DNA of 64,000 nt, from assembly GCA_001566295.1 (NCBI GenBank), contig KQ964245.1:1183524-1247523 (forward strand). Reading direction: 5' to 3'. The translations under genes and the position numbers were made by a program. Source of the DNA: Microdochium bolleyi (taxonomy: Eukaryota; Ascomycota; Sordariomycetes; Xylariales; Microdochiaceae). Numbering within the stretch: position 1 is the stretch's first letter; every line of letters begins with the position of its first letter. Positions 36,207 through 47,695 of the stretch are shown one piece after another. A model generated the notes under the pieces. The model was not told where the DNA came from. It searched no databases and saw nothing but the letters and a program-made list of their open reading frames with translations.

Positions 36207-38664
36207 TCAAGGAATCAGAGGTGCCTTGACCCGGTCCGTCGCGTCTCCTGTTTGCAGGTACTGATCAGAGTCCAGCAAGGAATAACTCCAATCAAGCTCG
36301 TTGCCGATGGACAGCTGCTCATCATACCAGCGGAAGTAGCCCGAGTCGCCTTCGATCGGGTATGTCGCCACCTGCTGGTGGCCGCCGTCCAATTGCGTGG
36401 TCACGGCCTCGGCCAACGCAGTGATGATTTCGGGCGTTTTATCTATCGGTCGGATCCATTGCCGCATTTCGACAAAGGTGCTCACAGCTGTCGCCAAGCT
36501 GCTTCGGCCCAGAGCACTGGACTCGGGATCGTCCCCAGGTACCAGATTTTCAGCCGCGATGGATAATAGAGGCACAAGGCCTGCTTGGAACAGATACCAT
36601 GACGTGTTCCAGCAGTGCACCAGACTACGCGTCCAGTAAAGCGCAATGGAGTTAATTGCCTCTGCTGAAACCGCGCGGCACTCCTTTATGAGATCGTGGT
36701 CGCACGGGCGCATCGGCTTCCCCGCTGACTGATCTTGAACGAGATATAGCAGTAGCGAGCGCAGGGGTACCAGCCGGAGGTTGTAGTAGCGGTTCCGCAT
36801 ATATTCCCGTGCCAGGCTGAGCCTCGGGATCGCCTCTTCGAATGACGTCAATGCCAGCGGGAGCTCGGAATGCCATTTCTGAACCTCTTGGTCGAAGGCT
36901 GTGGCTTCTTCTCGGGTTATGCGAGTGTTTTGTGCGAGTCTGTGCTGTACCCGATTCGCTATCAGGCAGAATTCGGAGCTGGCGCGTAGGGACATGCCAT
37001 CATAATCATCAGGTGTTGCTGGTTCGGGTAGTTTCACATCCATCGTCTCGTCATCCCATCTACCCCGAACGGGCCGCCCAAGGGTCATCGTCGCCCACGT
37101 ATCGAGACATAGCAACGACCACCAAGTCCTTCTGCCACTGTCAACCCGAGAGGTTGTCGTGCCTGAAGACGTGGCTGAGGGTGATAAACCCTGCGCCTGT
37201 GCCGATTTTCGAGGTTCCCGATGGAGTCCAAGTCCTATGGCGAGTCGGTGCGCAGCCCCAAGCAATGCGTATGCGGTATTCGGGGAATTCCGGTAGTGAA
37301 GGTAGTAGCCGCCAAGCAGACTCAGAGCCTGTACACATTCGAGATTACCGGCACCAAGAATTTCGAGATCCAGTGAGGCCTTCGCAAGGTCGTAGAAATG
37401 GTCATGGAGCACATCATTGCCTGCAGCAATGGAACCGAGTGTAAGCACCATGTTCAGCAAACCAAGCCATGCCGGATCTTGTCGCATGCCGGTCTGATAA
37501 CAGTGCCGAAAGTCTGCTTCGTCGAGCATCGGAGTAACTGGGTGAACGTGCAAAAAGTAGAAATGCAGACAGACTTGCTGCTGGTTGAGATCCTCGCTCG
37601 GATTGGGGCTGGACCCCAGTGGAACGGGTATCATTTGTGGACGGAAGTCGGCGCCTGTCGGGTCGTACAGACTCCTGACTCGTTCCGAAACGTATTGTTT
37701 TGCCCATGGGCACAAGCGGAAGATGGCACGTAGGATGGCGCTGATGGAGGTGACGCCCATGTATGAACGAGGTCTTTGGACAATCGCCAGGTCTAGCGCG
37801 TTGTTGTCGTTGCCAAGGCGAAGCGTAGCCATTTGGCCGGTGGCCTCGTCGAAGCCGTGATCACCATCGTCAGCCGCCTCAGTGATTTCATCGAGGTCCG
37901 CGCGCGAACCGCTCACGCTCGCTGTGCCGTCATCCGTAGGTGTGTCATGGCGCTGGTTGGGCAGGGCCGCGCCAGACAAGGCAGCCAAGAGGTCCTCTCG
38001 GCTCGTGTCAGTGAGCGAGTCAAGATCGAGATCCGGAAAGAGGCGGTCGAGAATTGCCTCGCGTAGCTTCAGCCGCTCGGTGACCTCCTCCAGAGTGCTG
38101 CTCAAGAAGTCAGCGATCCATTACAGTGGTCTCGCGTTCCCAGGAGGGTGGGCTGCTAAGAGGTCTTGAGCGGCGGGGATTTTGGCAGGTCTCACCTTCG
38201 ACTGACGGCATGCCTCTTTGTCCGCACCCGGTAGTTGCAGTTGTTGGTAACTTTGTAGTACGTGCAAGATCTAGGCACTTGTTAGTGACCATCTCTATAC
38301 TACGGCATGACAGCAAACTCACCCGCATGGCTGCTTGCCATCACACTTTACGCGACGCCGTGAGCACTCGCTACAATTTGACCAGTGTTAGCTCAGGCGA
38401 ATAGGCAATCTCCGGAACTTCATCGGCCCGCAGGCGAGATCGGGCAAGCACAGGCAAAAAGGGCAGCGCTGTCCAGGCGCGGGAATTACGGACGGACAGG
38501 CCGGCTCTCCCCGCCTACGATGGCCGGCGATGACGTGGAAGCACGCTGGGGAGGAGGACAGCTGGGGACGGGGGTAACACGGCATACCTGCACGACTTGT
38601 TGAGCCTTGCCGGCGCCGGCGGAGGGGCATCCTTGGGCAGCCGACTGTCGAAGCGGTGGAACAT
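36207..38664 (-). CDS. Zn2Cys6 fungal transcription factor
   Basis: Four exons: 38664-38588, 38370-38323, 38270-38196 and 38097-36207, giving 696 aa. The zinc cluster is spread over three exons and reassembles exactly: Cys25, 28, 35, 41, 44 and 53 (C-x2-C-x6-C-x5-C-x2-C-x8-C) with the basic loop SRRRVKCDGKQPC. The donors are GTATGC, GTGAGT and GTGAGA. A short leucine-rich helix (STLEEVTERLKLREAIL) follows as a likely dimerisation element. The large exon carries the fungal_trans domain (PF04082) from about residue 170 to 560, with GRRTWWSLLCLDTWATMTLGRP as its most typical segment. It acts in the nucleus as a pathway regulator; the target is unknown. An in-frame ATG at 38751 could add 29 residues, but its context is poor. 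It is convergent with the FMN dehydrogenase. Confidence 0.9.
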
Positions 38665-40888
38665 GGCCGGGAGCTGGCGGGGTTCACATCGAGGCGAAGG
38701 AGACGGGAGCGGGCGCAGCGTGCAGTCGCCAGCGAAGGATGCGCTCGGCATGCACGGGCGAGCAGCTGCGGGTTGAAGGCGGCACAGGAGCAGTGCAGAA
38801 GCGAGCGTAGAGTCAAAAAGAAAAACTCGGAGAGTCAGACGAAGTTGCGAGTGGTGCCGACAGACATGTCATGTAATGATTGTCATGTCATGCCAGGGAT
38901 CTAGCTGGAGATGCGTCCGAGACGGTGGGGAAGGTGTTGCCTCGCGTGCTGCGCCATGCGCCACCGGTTCTGGTCGCAGGCCGGTCGCTGGATGACGCCT
39001 TGGCAGAGGCTCGGGGTCGAGGGGTCGGGACGGCGCTGCGAAGCGAAGCGCAGCGAAGCGATGCGATGCGTGGCGATGGCGGTGGGATGGGCATCGAGAA
39101 GAGGAAGGAGGAGGAATCAATGCTCGAGGTCGACTCGGGCCCGGACCGCAGATGTCATCCCCTGGGGGCGGCTCCTTCCCCCGCCTGTCGCGATGCAAAT
39201 CAGCTGGGCACGCCCTCCGGGGCTATTCAGGGTCAGATGCAAGTGCGGATGACGCCCAGCCCAGCCCAGGCAGGAAGGACTAAAGTAGGCGCCGGTGCGG
39301 GAAGCGCATCAGGCCGGGCTGGATTGATTGCAGTCCGCAGCGAGGCGGCCAGGGCGGATGAGTCGAGCCTCGGAGAACCGGCCCGCCGGGTTGGGGTTCC
39401 AATGAGGGGGCTTCGTAAGGGCCCAGGCATGGGTCGATCCTGTCTCGTGGCTCTGCCTACGCGGAATAAATGGTGGCCGTCCCCCTCCTCCCCACGAGAT
39501 GTGTCCAGCGTCAGGTGCTCGGCCGCACTAACGCAGGCACACTCGCCAGAGCTGTCAGATCCTATGGAGGGTATCCCCGGTGTCGTCAGAACCGGTCAGT
39601 CCCCGAGGCCCAGCCCGCATGCCACTGTCCTGCGCCGTGCGCCCAAAGGAGCATGGTCAGCCGTCGTCCCCCGCCCGTCGCCAGATCAGTAACACGGCAT
39701 CCATAATACCTAAGATCTGGTCACTGTTCGACGTCCAGGCATATTGCTCAGAAACCTGCGGGCGATCAGCGAGCGTCCCTGTTTGGTTTTTCGATCCCTC
39801 AGCTGGTTGTTTGCCATGCACCCCAGGATCGGGAGTTGCCGGATTCCCGGCTGAACGCTTATATGCATGCAAGCACCGGTCTGAGATCAGCAGGGACCTG
39901 CAAGGCTTGCCTGGAGCGTGCCGGAGCTGTTGTTGGTACTGCAAAACGACACAAGTGGTTCGTGGGTGGATGTGGAGGACAAGCATATTAGCCGTCTTGG
40001 CGGCGCTCCTCTTTCGGGACAGGCCGTTGCGCATGTAGCCGGAGTCGCTGGAGCCGCTGGAGTCGCAGCCCGCGCAAATGCACATGTGGTTGCGTGCCAG
40101 TGGCTGCAGGGACAGGTCTTCGTGCTGGCTGAGGACTTGGAGGCTCCATGGACGAGTCTGGGGTGCATCATCACAAGACCGGTCCGCTTCAAGACAGAGG
40201 GACAGGGGGGCCCCGGCGGACAGGAGCGAAATCTCCAGCGCAAGAACCGATGCTCATGCGATCAGATGGACTTCAGGTGCATAAAGGTAGGCAGCTAGAT
40301 CGGAATTGCGACGAGCCCTGCTTGTGTTTTGCTACGTGTTTTGCTGGGTCTGCGCCTGCTGTTTGCGTGCGTCGGCATCGTTAGCCGTGACACGAAACGA
40401 GCCTCAAACCGCCCGCCGACATGAGACGACCACCCCTTGTGGTGGACCCTTGCCCACCGCAACCTCAACCATGCAAAACACCACCCGGACCAGGATCGCG
40501 AGATTTCGGTTGCAACGCGCAGTGCTGCCTCCTGTGTCCCCAGCGCCCGCATGGCAGTCAGGGGCTGGTCGGCAGGCTGTACTGACCACCCAGCTATATG
40601 ACCTCCAGTCCCATCTGATGTTCTCGTGAAACGACCTTGCTCTTCTCTTCCTTTCCGCTCTTCATCCGTTTCTGCAAACACTCGTCTCAACCCCCTTCAG
40701 GAACCGCTCGATCTTTACTTCCCCTCTGGCCAGGGCTCTTCGCTTCTTTCTTGTCGACGTCAATTCTCTCTCGCTCGAAACCCATCGACAATCGCCCCGG
40801 CGGCATTACCATATAATACACACTCTCTATATCCAGCCCAGCCAGCCTCCTCGTCAACACCCCTTTCATAAACCCAAGACCAGCCACC
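38665..40888. other. Divergent promoter region, 2.2 kb
   Basis: Serves both the Zn2Cys6 gene (minus) and the secreted-protein gene (plus). A GCGAAGC/GCGATGC-rich simple repeat spans about 39035-39075. An AT-rich CATATAAT sequence near 40810 is a candidate TATA for the secreted-protein gene. An open stretch at 38880-39692 lacks any family signal and is not called. Confidence 0.55.
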
Positions 40889-41473
40889 ATGCGCTCCTTC
40901 ACCGCCATCACTGCCGCCCTGGCCCTCGCCGGCTCTGCCCTCGCCGGCCCCATCGACCGCCGCCAGGCCGGCAGCGCTTGCTTCGTCGTCGGCAACACGG
41001 TGCTCCCCAAGTCTACCGCCGACGCGGTCAACGTGCTCCGCCCGGACATCACCTGCTCGAGCACCGCCAAGACGCTCTCCGGCGTCCCCGACGTCACCGC
41101 CGGCGCCGTGAGCTTCTCGTCCATCGACTTCAGCAAGGCGCCCCGGGGCCAGTCGACCCTCGCCTTCGCCCTGGACAAGTTCAAGACCGCGACCCCGCTC
41201 GCGTCCACGGACCTGCAGCGCTTCGAGGACAGCCTCAAGGTCTACGTCGCCACCGAGATCGCCCTCCGCAGCGTCGGCGCCAACCTCGCCATCAAGGTGC
41301 CCAAGTTCTTCCTCGAGATGCAGGTCTCCCGCATCAAGACCGCCCAGGGCAACGCGCCCACCGAGGCCGGCCTTCAGGTCGACCACCTCCGCGACAAGGT
41401 CACCAAGAACGCCGCGGGCCAGGACAAGGCCCTGCTCGACCAGGTCGTCGCCCTCGCCGCGCAGCTGCGGTAG
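40889..41473 (+). CDS. Small secreted protein, unknown function
   Basis: A single exon of 194 aa with context ACCATGC. The first 19 residues form a clear signal peptide (hydrophobic ALALAGSALA, cut before GPI). DRR at about residues 23-25 is a likely Kex2-type processing site. The mature part has only two cysteines (in GSACFVV and ITCSS), consistent with one disulfide. It is rich in Ser, Val, Ala and Thr, ends in an amphipathic helical region, and has no recognisable enzyme motif. Codons are strongly G/C-ending, as in highly expressed genes of this window. I recognise a general resemblance to small secreted ascomycete proteins, but no named family. An effector or cell-wall role would be speculation. 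Confidence 0.78.
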   Translation: MRSFTAITAALALAGSALAGPIDRRQAGSACFVVGNTVLPKSTADAVNVLRPDITCSSTAKTLSGVPDVTAGAVSFSSIDFSKAPRGQSTLAFALDKFKTATPLASTDLQRFEDSLKVYVATEIALRSVGANLAIKVPKFFLEMQVSRIKTAQGNAPTEAGLQVDHLRDKVTKNAAGQDKALLDQVVALAAQLR

Positions 41474-42573
41474 ATGCTGCATGTATTAGCGACAGGGTGT
41501 AGGTTACGATGCTGAGTGGGCACCATGGTTTCGGGTAGGTGGCCAGTACCGTGGCAGCTTGACACCAGACAGAATCAATATAATTGGATAGTCCGAGATA
41601 CAGAGAGCTTTTAAGAAGTGCATGACTCCAACCCGCGAAGCCGTGGCGTAATTGTGACGTGCTCCATCCAAATACTGTAGAAATCAGGCTGTAAGCTGGA
41701 TGAAGTGTTCTTCTTCATGGACGCAACATGACAAAACGCTCAGGGAAGCAGGATAGAAGGCTCACGAGCAAATTGGTATCAAGGAGAGATTTACGCAGTG
41801 GTAAGTGTTGTTATTGACAAAGTCTAGTAGCACAGTGGCTTATACATCACCCCCCCTCTGAGAATGATCCCGGTGCCGATGCGGCTGGCTGAGGGCACTG
41901 CCGAATTACCTACGAGGCAATATTGCCCGTGCTCTGGGCATCGTCTTGGCATGTAGCCGAGGTCTGTTTACCATCGCGCGACATGCAAGGCATGACTGCA
42001 CCGTAGAATTTCTCAAACACATCCAATGTTTCAAGATCTTCCGCCTGTCCAGTGGCGTAACACGGCTCAGAGTGCTTTGCTGTCGTAAGCAGAGAATGCC
42101 GATTATCGCAACAGAACCTCGTGCCTTGGTATAGAGCAACTGGCTGTCCGGCACATTCGGCGCGGGACGGGATGGGATGGGCCACGTCTTTGCCCCTCGG
42201 CAGAAGCTGAATATTGGAGACGCGCCTCGGTGGGACTGGGTCGAAACTTGATAACTCTTGGTATCCATCGTCTGTGGTCCCAATCCTGTATGCGTGCTGA
42301 TAACGCCATAAGTGGTGTAATGCACCTGGAACCCCGGCGGCCAGGAATTGAGGCACTCGAGAGCCAACTGCTTTATCGCAGTAAATCCGTCTCCAGTTTC
42401 CGCGGCACAGTCTTCGCAGCCCCGCGTGATTGGTTCCTGGCGTGCGTTATTGCATGTCGATAGATAACAATGCCAAGCCCACGATTTGCGATGTCGCAAT
42501 ATGGCGTGATATGCCGATCGGATGGCTTGCTCGTTCCGCTCCCATTGTTCTCGTCGTCAACCCGGGTGGGACC
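41474..42573. other. Convergent intergenic region
   Basis: Lies between the secreted-protein gene and the small membrane-protein gene. Frames are short and unrecognisable. No RNA gene seen. Confidence 0.6.
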
Positions 42574-42879
42574 TCAGCCCGCCTTGGGCAGCAGAGCGGC
42601 GCGACAGAGGCCCAGGACGCCCGCGGCGAGCGCAGGGACAGTGTAGAGCCATTGCGGCTGGCGGAACATCCTGTAGCGGAGCTCCGCGAGCTTGCGCTCG
42701 TTGCTGTGGATGAAGGCGATGGCGAAGAAGGCGCCGGCGTAGAGGAGCCAGCAGCGGGCGATCTGGGGCAGCAGCTGGGACGAAAAGCTGAGTGGTCCTC
42801 GCTGGGAGGAGGTGGTGAGGCGGACGGCGGATGCGGCGAAGGCTGCTTCGGCCGGTCTTGAGAGTCCAAGAACGTTCAT
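42574..42879 (-). CDS. Small two-TM membrane protein (probable)
   Basis: An intronless frame of 101 aa beginning MNVLGLSR. Two hydrophobic segments of membrane-span length (about residues 41-60, containing WLLYAGAFFAIAF, and about 78-97, WLYTVPALAAGVLGL) flank a positively charged loop (NERKLAELRYRMFRQPQ). The N-terminal 35 residues are rich in Ser, Arg and Ala with few acids and could be a mitochondrial targeting signal. No family is recognised. Hydropathy and residue order look like a real protein rather than a chance frame, but the length is short. Confidence is moderate; conservation in related genomes would decide it. Confidence 0.5.
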   Translation of the reverse strand: MNVLGLSRPAEAAFAASAVRLTTSSQRGPLSFSSQLLPQIARCWLLYAGAFFAIAFIHSNERKLAELRYRMFRQPQWLYTVPALAAGVLGLCRAALLPKAG

Positions 42880-45800
42880 GGTGGATGTGGAGGTGTGACG
42901 GAGTAACAAGGCCTCGAATGACCGTGTATGGTGTTTGCCTTGTTGTGCAAACCGAATTGGCAGTGATGGGTATCGTGAAGTGAGAAAGACAATCGGGCAG
43001 GAAGGCTGGCGGGATTTAATGAGGTGAGGTCAGATGTGAGACTATGGCCGGAGCTGGCATCGTGCATGCAAGTCCGAGCGGGGGGTTCAGCTGCGGAACC
43101 TGAGGTCGGCAGTTGGCTTCCTTAAGCTGGCCCGCAGGCTCATGCAGTTGATGCTGCACCATCCAACAGGTCTGACGCGACTCTCTGTCTAATGCCTTTA
43201 TTGTCCCTTCCAGGTTGTCCTTTGTCCTTTTCCAGCCATGGCACCTATAAGAGTGCCCTTATCCTGAAGTAATTTCCTTCTTTGTGCTGAGTACTCCCAG
43301 CAGGACCTCCCTTCGCAAGGATGCCGGACGAGGCACAATGTCTGTATGCGCGGTGGCTGACGCCGCGCGCGCCCTGGACTGGTCTAGACCCGACTCACGA
43401 TGATGAAGTCGGGGTCTACAAGCTGCTCACGAGGCTCCACCTCCACAACACTCGGGGATCTCTCCAGACGCCCACTTGCGCGGTCGGCGAGGCTATTGGC
43501 TCCGGGCGCCGCGCGGCCTGGCCCTTGCCCACAATGCCTGTCTTTACTTTGCAGTACGGAGTACATTCCTTCCGTCGAAACAGATGCCGCCTCGATGCCG
43601 CTGTGCAGGCATGTTTCACACTCAACGAAATACTCGGCATGTTGCCCAGCTGAGACATAGCCCGTCCCGAAAGGCTCGCCGGGCGCAGCGGCTGTGGCGG
43701 AGACGGTCAAGGACATCTGTCCGCCGATCGAGACTCTTTGGGACGGGGTGTTCGTGGGTTTCTGGCGCGCGAAAGCCAGTAACACGACGGCCATGCTTGG
43801 TGTGCGAACAAGCTTTCGCCTTGATCCCAGCGTCAGCTTGGCAACCAGTGCAGCCCTGCGCACCAAACGGAAGGCAGTCGCCAGCTCAGATGCGACGGGC
43901 ATTGCCTCCCATCTAAATAGAGTACATATCGGTCCATGAGATGGATGTTCGAAACCCAAAGTTACCCTCCTTGATGCCAGTATGGTGATGCGACGACTGC
44001 AGAGGACCTTGGTCGTGTGGCTGTAGTCAGGCAGCCGGTGCGGCTGAGGACGAAGACTCTTTGATGAAGAGAGCAAAGGACTGGCAGGCCCTGGCACGGA
44101 AGAGCGGGCTTGTGTGCAAACGCCCTCCTGGCACGGGGTTGGTGGGTCGCAACTGCCGACGCCTGTGTTGCACATGGTCGACCCCCAAATCGGCTCTTGT
44201 TCATCTCTGATGAGAGATGAGTACGGTACCTCAGTGGTGCTCCGAGTGACATCAATACTCCGTCCGCACGTCAAAATCTTGTGTCATCACGAAAGATAAG
44301 AAACAAAAATGCAAACTCCATCCCACGCGACTTGTGGTTTGCCCCAGCACGCGAAAAGCAGTCTCATCGACCTCAACATGAAGCAAGCTCTCGGTCTGCA
44401 CCACACCTTGGTCCCACGCATCAACAGCTTTAACAATCTTAGAAGGCGTCGTGCTCCAGAATAAACATCACAGCAGGCAGTGGCGTACGATTGAAACCGA
44501 GCCATCGCTTACATCATCGGCGAAATGCCAAGATTTCCAGAACGATTGTGGAAAACTCATCTCGGCTCGCAGATCCCGACGCGTTGCCGCGAAAACAGCG
44601 AACCGGGCCCGCTTTCGACGCAACGGCCGAGACGGCGACAAGGTGACGTCGAGCCAGACGAGCCAGGATGGATAATGCAAGGATCCCTCATCCAGCCGCC
44701 GAGCTAATTCTGTGGCTATCGTGGCTATGTTCCTATTGCTTCGAAAACTGACTCCGCCAGCCGGGATAGGAACACGGTGGACGTCTCTCGCCATCCTGTG
44801 GCTCTCGAAGTCACCACGGAAAGCATGCTCTGCTCTGCACGGCACCGCCCCGCTAGCATGAGCCTGTGAGGCGCCCGCGCGCGATGTTCTTCCATTTTAC
44901 GGCACTTCGGATGAGGAAGGAGAAGTGCCGAAATGCAGGGCAGAGAAATCAACGAGCGGGCAACCCTGGGATCTGTGCCAAGCAACGCCCATGGTAACGG
45001 TCTTGCATGACGTGCGGAACTGGTGCGCTGTCTCGGGACGCTTGGATGCTGACTAGCGCACGCTCAACCCCCCAAAATTTACAAGACCTTGGGTACGCGT
45101 ATGTTACGGAGTGCTATCGGACCGGCCGGCTCTGTCGTGGGCCCAATTCATGCATGCGTGCCCACCAGCCGGAACTCAAAACATGTGAGTACCGGGCTTG
45201 CCTGGCGCCAACGATGAGATCCAAGGAGCCTCTCACGACGCAAGAGCGTGGATCGAGCCCTCAGCTCTCCAGCGTTGCGAGCAATTTGGGTGGCTGCTAT
45301 GGCAGTGTGCTATTGCGAGCTTGGTTGATTCTCGATTGGGGCCGGCGATTCTCATGAAGGGAGTTAGCCTTGCGCCGAGTCGCCACCACGAGATGGACCC
45401 AGGCGAGGCGCGAGCCAAGCGCGAATACCCCAAGACTATGTTTCAACTTGCCATGTGGCTTTGAGCCGCTCGACACGCCTCGATACCAGATCGGGTAGTA
45501 TATCCCGTCGTCTCCCATGATGTAACATGCGGCTCCGTGCAGAGTGGAACCGCCTTGGCCCGGACCAGACTTTTCTATGGGCTTCCCGACGTTCTATCGC
45601 GATCTTTGATCCTTGCTCATGGGACTTTGTATTAGCAATCCAGGGACAATGTTCTCTCGGAGGGCGCTAGAGGTGAGGTAATCCGGGAGCTAGATTAGCC
45701 CTCGGTGACGGTGTTTTATACAACGGGTCCCTGACGTTATTGACTCGAGATTATAAAGGTCGCCGGCACGCCAGCATACTAGAACAACGTAACCCAGCAA

Positions 45801-45921
45801 GATTCATACTAGCAATACTGTGTTTGACCCTCGGAAAGACAAAATATAACCTTCAAGCCTACAACGACCTCTGTCCCATCCACACTCGATATCCCCCCGA
45901 CTTCAAGCTCGAAACATCACG
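42880..45921. other. 3-kb gap with only weak open frames
   Basis: This divergent region contains the promoters of the small membrane protein and the ADH. A minus-strand open stretch at 43384-44274 lacks a proper ATG at its 5' end and any family signal. A second at 44255-44467 (71 codons, minus) has protein-like composition but is bounded by stops on both sides. Neither is called as a gene. Confidence 0.5.
45752..45758 (+). promoter_or_regulatory. TATA box of the alcohol dehydrogenase gene
   Basis: TATAAAG in plus orientation, about 165 bp upstream of the ADH start. It is the best TATA match in the promoter. Confidence 0.6.
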
Positions 45922-47100
45922 ATGCCTTCGTTCACCGTCTTCAAGGGCAGCAAGGACGGTGTTGCCGTCCAGAGCACCACTACCAAGCCTGATGAGCTGG
46001 TGGGCGACCAGGTTCTCCTGAAGGTGACCGCCTCTGGAGTTTGTGGAACTGGTAAGCACCTGACCCCTCGACAACAGTCTTATCCATCTCGATAACATTA
46101 CTGACACCACATTACAGATCTTCACTACGTAAGCCATTTCTGACCTTATGAGCGACCATGAGGAGCCTCATATCTCCCCTCGGTTTTGCAAACGCCTACA
46201 TTCGCACAGGACTAACAACCCTATTCCCACCTGCAGACTAGCCAAGACATGGTCCTCGGCCACGAGGGCGTCGGCGTCGTAGAGAAGGTTGGCCCGGATG
46301 TCAAGACGCTCAAGGCCGGCGACCGGTGCGGCTGGGGCTACCAGACGGGCTCGTGCCTGCACTGCACCGAATGCCTGTCGTCGCACGAGACTTTCTGCTC
46401 CAAGCGCGCCCTCTTCGCCTACTCGAACCGCGACCAGGGCAGCTTCTCGTACCAGGCTGTCTGGAGCGAGGCATTCCTGCACCCGATCCCGGACGCCATC
46501 TCCGACGCTGACGCTGCTCCCCTGCAGTGTGCCGGCGCCACCGTGTACACCCCGCTCTATGATGTCCGGCCCAACGAGGTCGTCGGCGTCATGGGCGTCG
46601 GCGGCCTCGGCCACCTCGCGATCCAGTTCGCCGCCAAGATGGGCTGCCGCGTCGTCGTCATCTCCGGGTCCGACAGCAAGAAGGAGGAAGCCATGCGCCT
46701 CGGCGCGCACAAGTTCATCACCATGAAGGAGGCCGAGGCCGCCCGGGACTCGGCCGACTGGTGGCCCATCAAGCGCCTTCTTGTCACCACCTCGGCCCAG
46801 CCCAAGTGGGACGTCCTCCTCCCGCTGCTCGCTATGCGCGCCAACGTCTACCCGCTGTCCGTGTCCGCGGGCAACTTTGAGATCCCCTACATGCCCCTGC
46901 TCGCCCAGGGCATTAACGTCGTCGGCTCGCTCGTCGCGACCCGCGTCATGCACCGCGAGATGCTGAGCTTCGCGGCCGTCCACGGCATCAGGCCCGTCAT
47001 CGAGACGTTCCCGATGACCGAGGAGGGCGTCAAGGAGGCTCTGCAGAAGCTCGACGCGGGCAAGGTGCACTTCCGCGCCGTGCTGATTCCCCCTCAGTAG
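45922..47100 (+). CDS. Zinc-dependent alcohol dehydrogenase (CAD-like MDR)
   Basis: Three exons (45922-46051, 46118-46128, 46237-47100) give 334 aa. The middle exon is only 11 nt and encodes part of the key motif CGTDLHY; without it Asp44, Leu45 and His46 would be lost. The catalytic zinc site has Cys41 and His56 (GHEG) with a later Cys in LQCAGAT. The structural zinc is bound by Cys87, 90, 93 and 101. The Rossmann motif GVGGLG follows, with an ISGSDSKK segment after strand two suggesting NADP(H) preference. This places the protein in the medium-chain dehydrogenase superfamily close to cinnamyl-alcohol/NADP-dependent alcohol dehydrogenases, reducing aldehydes such as aromatic or branched ones in the cytosol. 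Length is near the usual 340-360. Confidence 0.91.
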
Positions 47101-47625
47101 TTTGATCGCTCTCACCTGGCTTGTTTGACCGGACAGGCATCGTGGGGCAAAGGATGGACAGTCTGATTCCCAGACGGGACTAGACAGCAAGTGGCGGATA
47201 AAGAAGGAATCATGTTTTTAGCGATGCATTGATGGCGATCTCTTTTGGTGAAATAGAAGATAGAGATATAGATATATACATATGTGAGGAGAAACCTTAG
47301 ACTAAGAATGTGTCTTATTTAAAACTCTGATGGTGCTGTTGTGAGATCTTTGACAGGCCGGGGATAATTCTTCACGCAATGAGGACGCGTCTGGCTGAAG
47401 ACGACGTACATCAGGATTTCAAATGACTTCTTCACGATATCACGAAACGCCTTGGCACTTGTCTACTATGGCTATATTTCCACGGGAGTCCCTGCGGGAT
47501 GAAACTGGTGTTGAACATAGCTTCGTCGCTGGCGAATGCTTGTCATGTGCCCTGTTGTATATATAATATTTGAACTACTGCTATGGTTCGTACTCGTCCA
47601 GTGGTAGTCAGTTACCTGTATACTA

Positions 47626-47695
47626 TCTCTCGCTCTCTTACCTCTCGCTCTCTTATCTTCTTGCTCTCTCCCTCTTTCTCTCTCTATTTCCTGGC
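47626..47695. repeat. Polypyrimidine tract with short direct repeat
   Basis: About 70 bp almost entirely C and T, containing two copies of TCTCGCTCTCTTA. It lies some 530 bp downstream of the ADH stop. Confidence 0.8.

Noticed and set aside
38880..39692. 270-codon plus-strand frame upstream of the secreted-protein gene
   Set aside because: Arg/Gly/Pro-rich reading through simple GCGAAGC repeats; no domain and no splice partners.
43384..44274. 296-codon minus-strand frame in a gap
   Set aside because: Begins at a TTG and resembles no family. Several other gap frames reach 240-280 codons, so this length is within chance for this composition.
46168..47190. 340-codon open frame antisense to the ADH
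   Set aside because: It mirrors the G/C-ending codons of the zinc dehydrogenase exon and has no family features or proper start.
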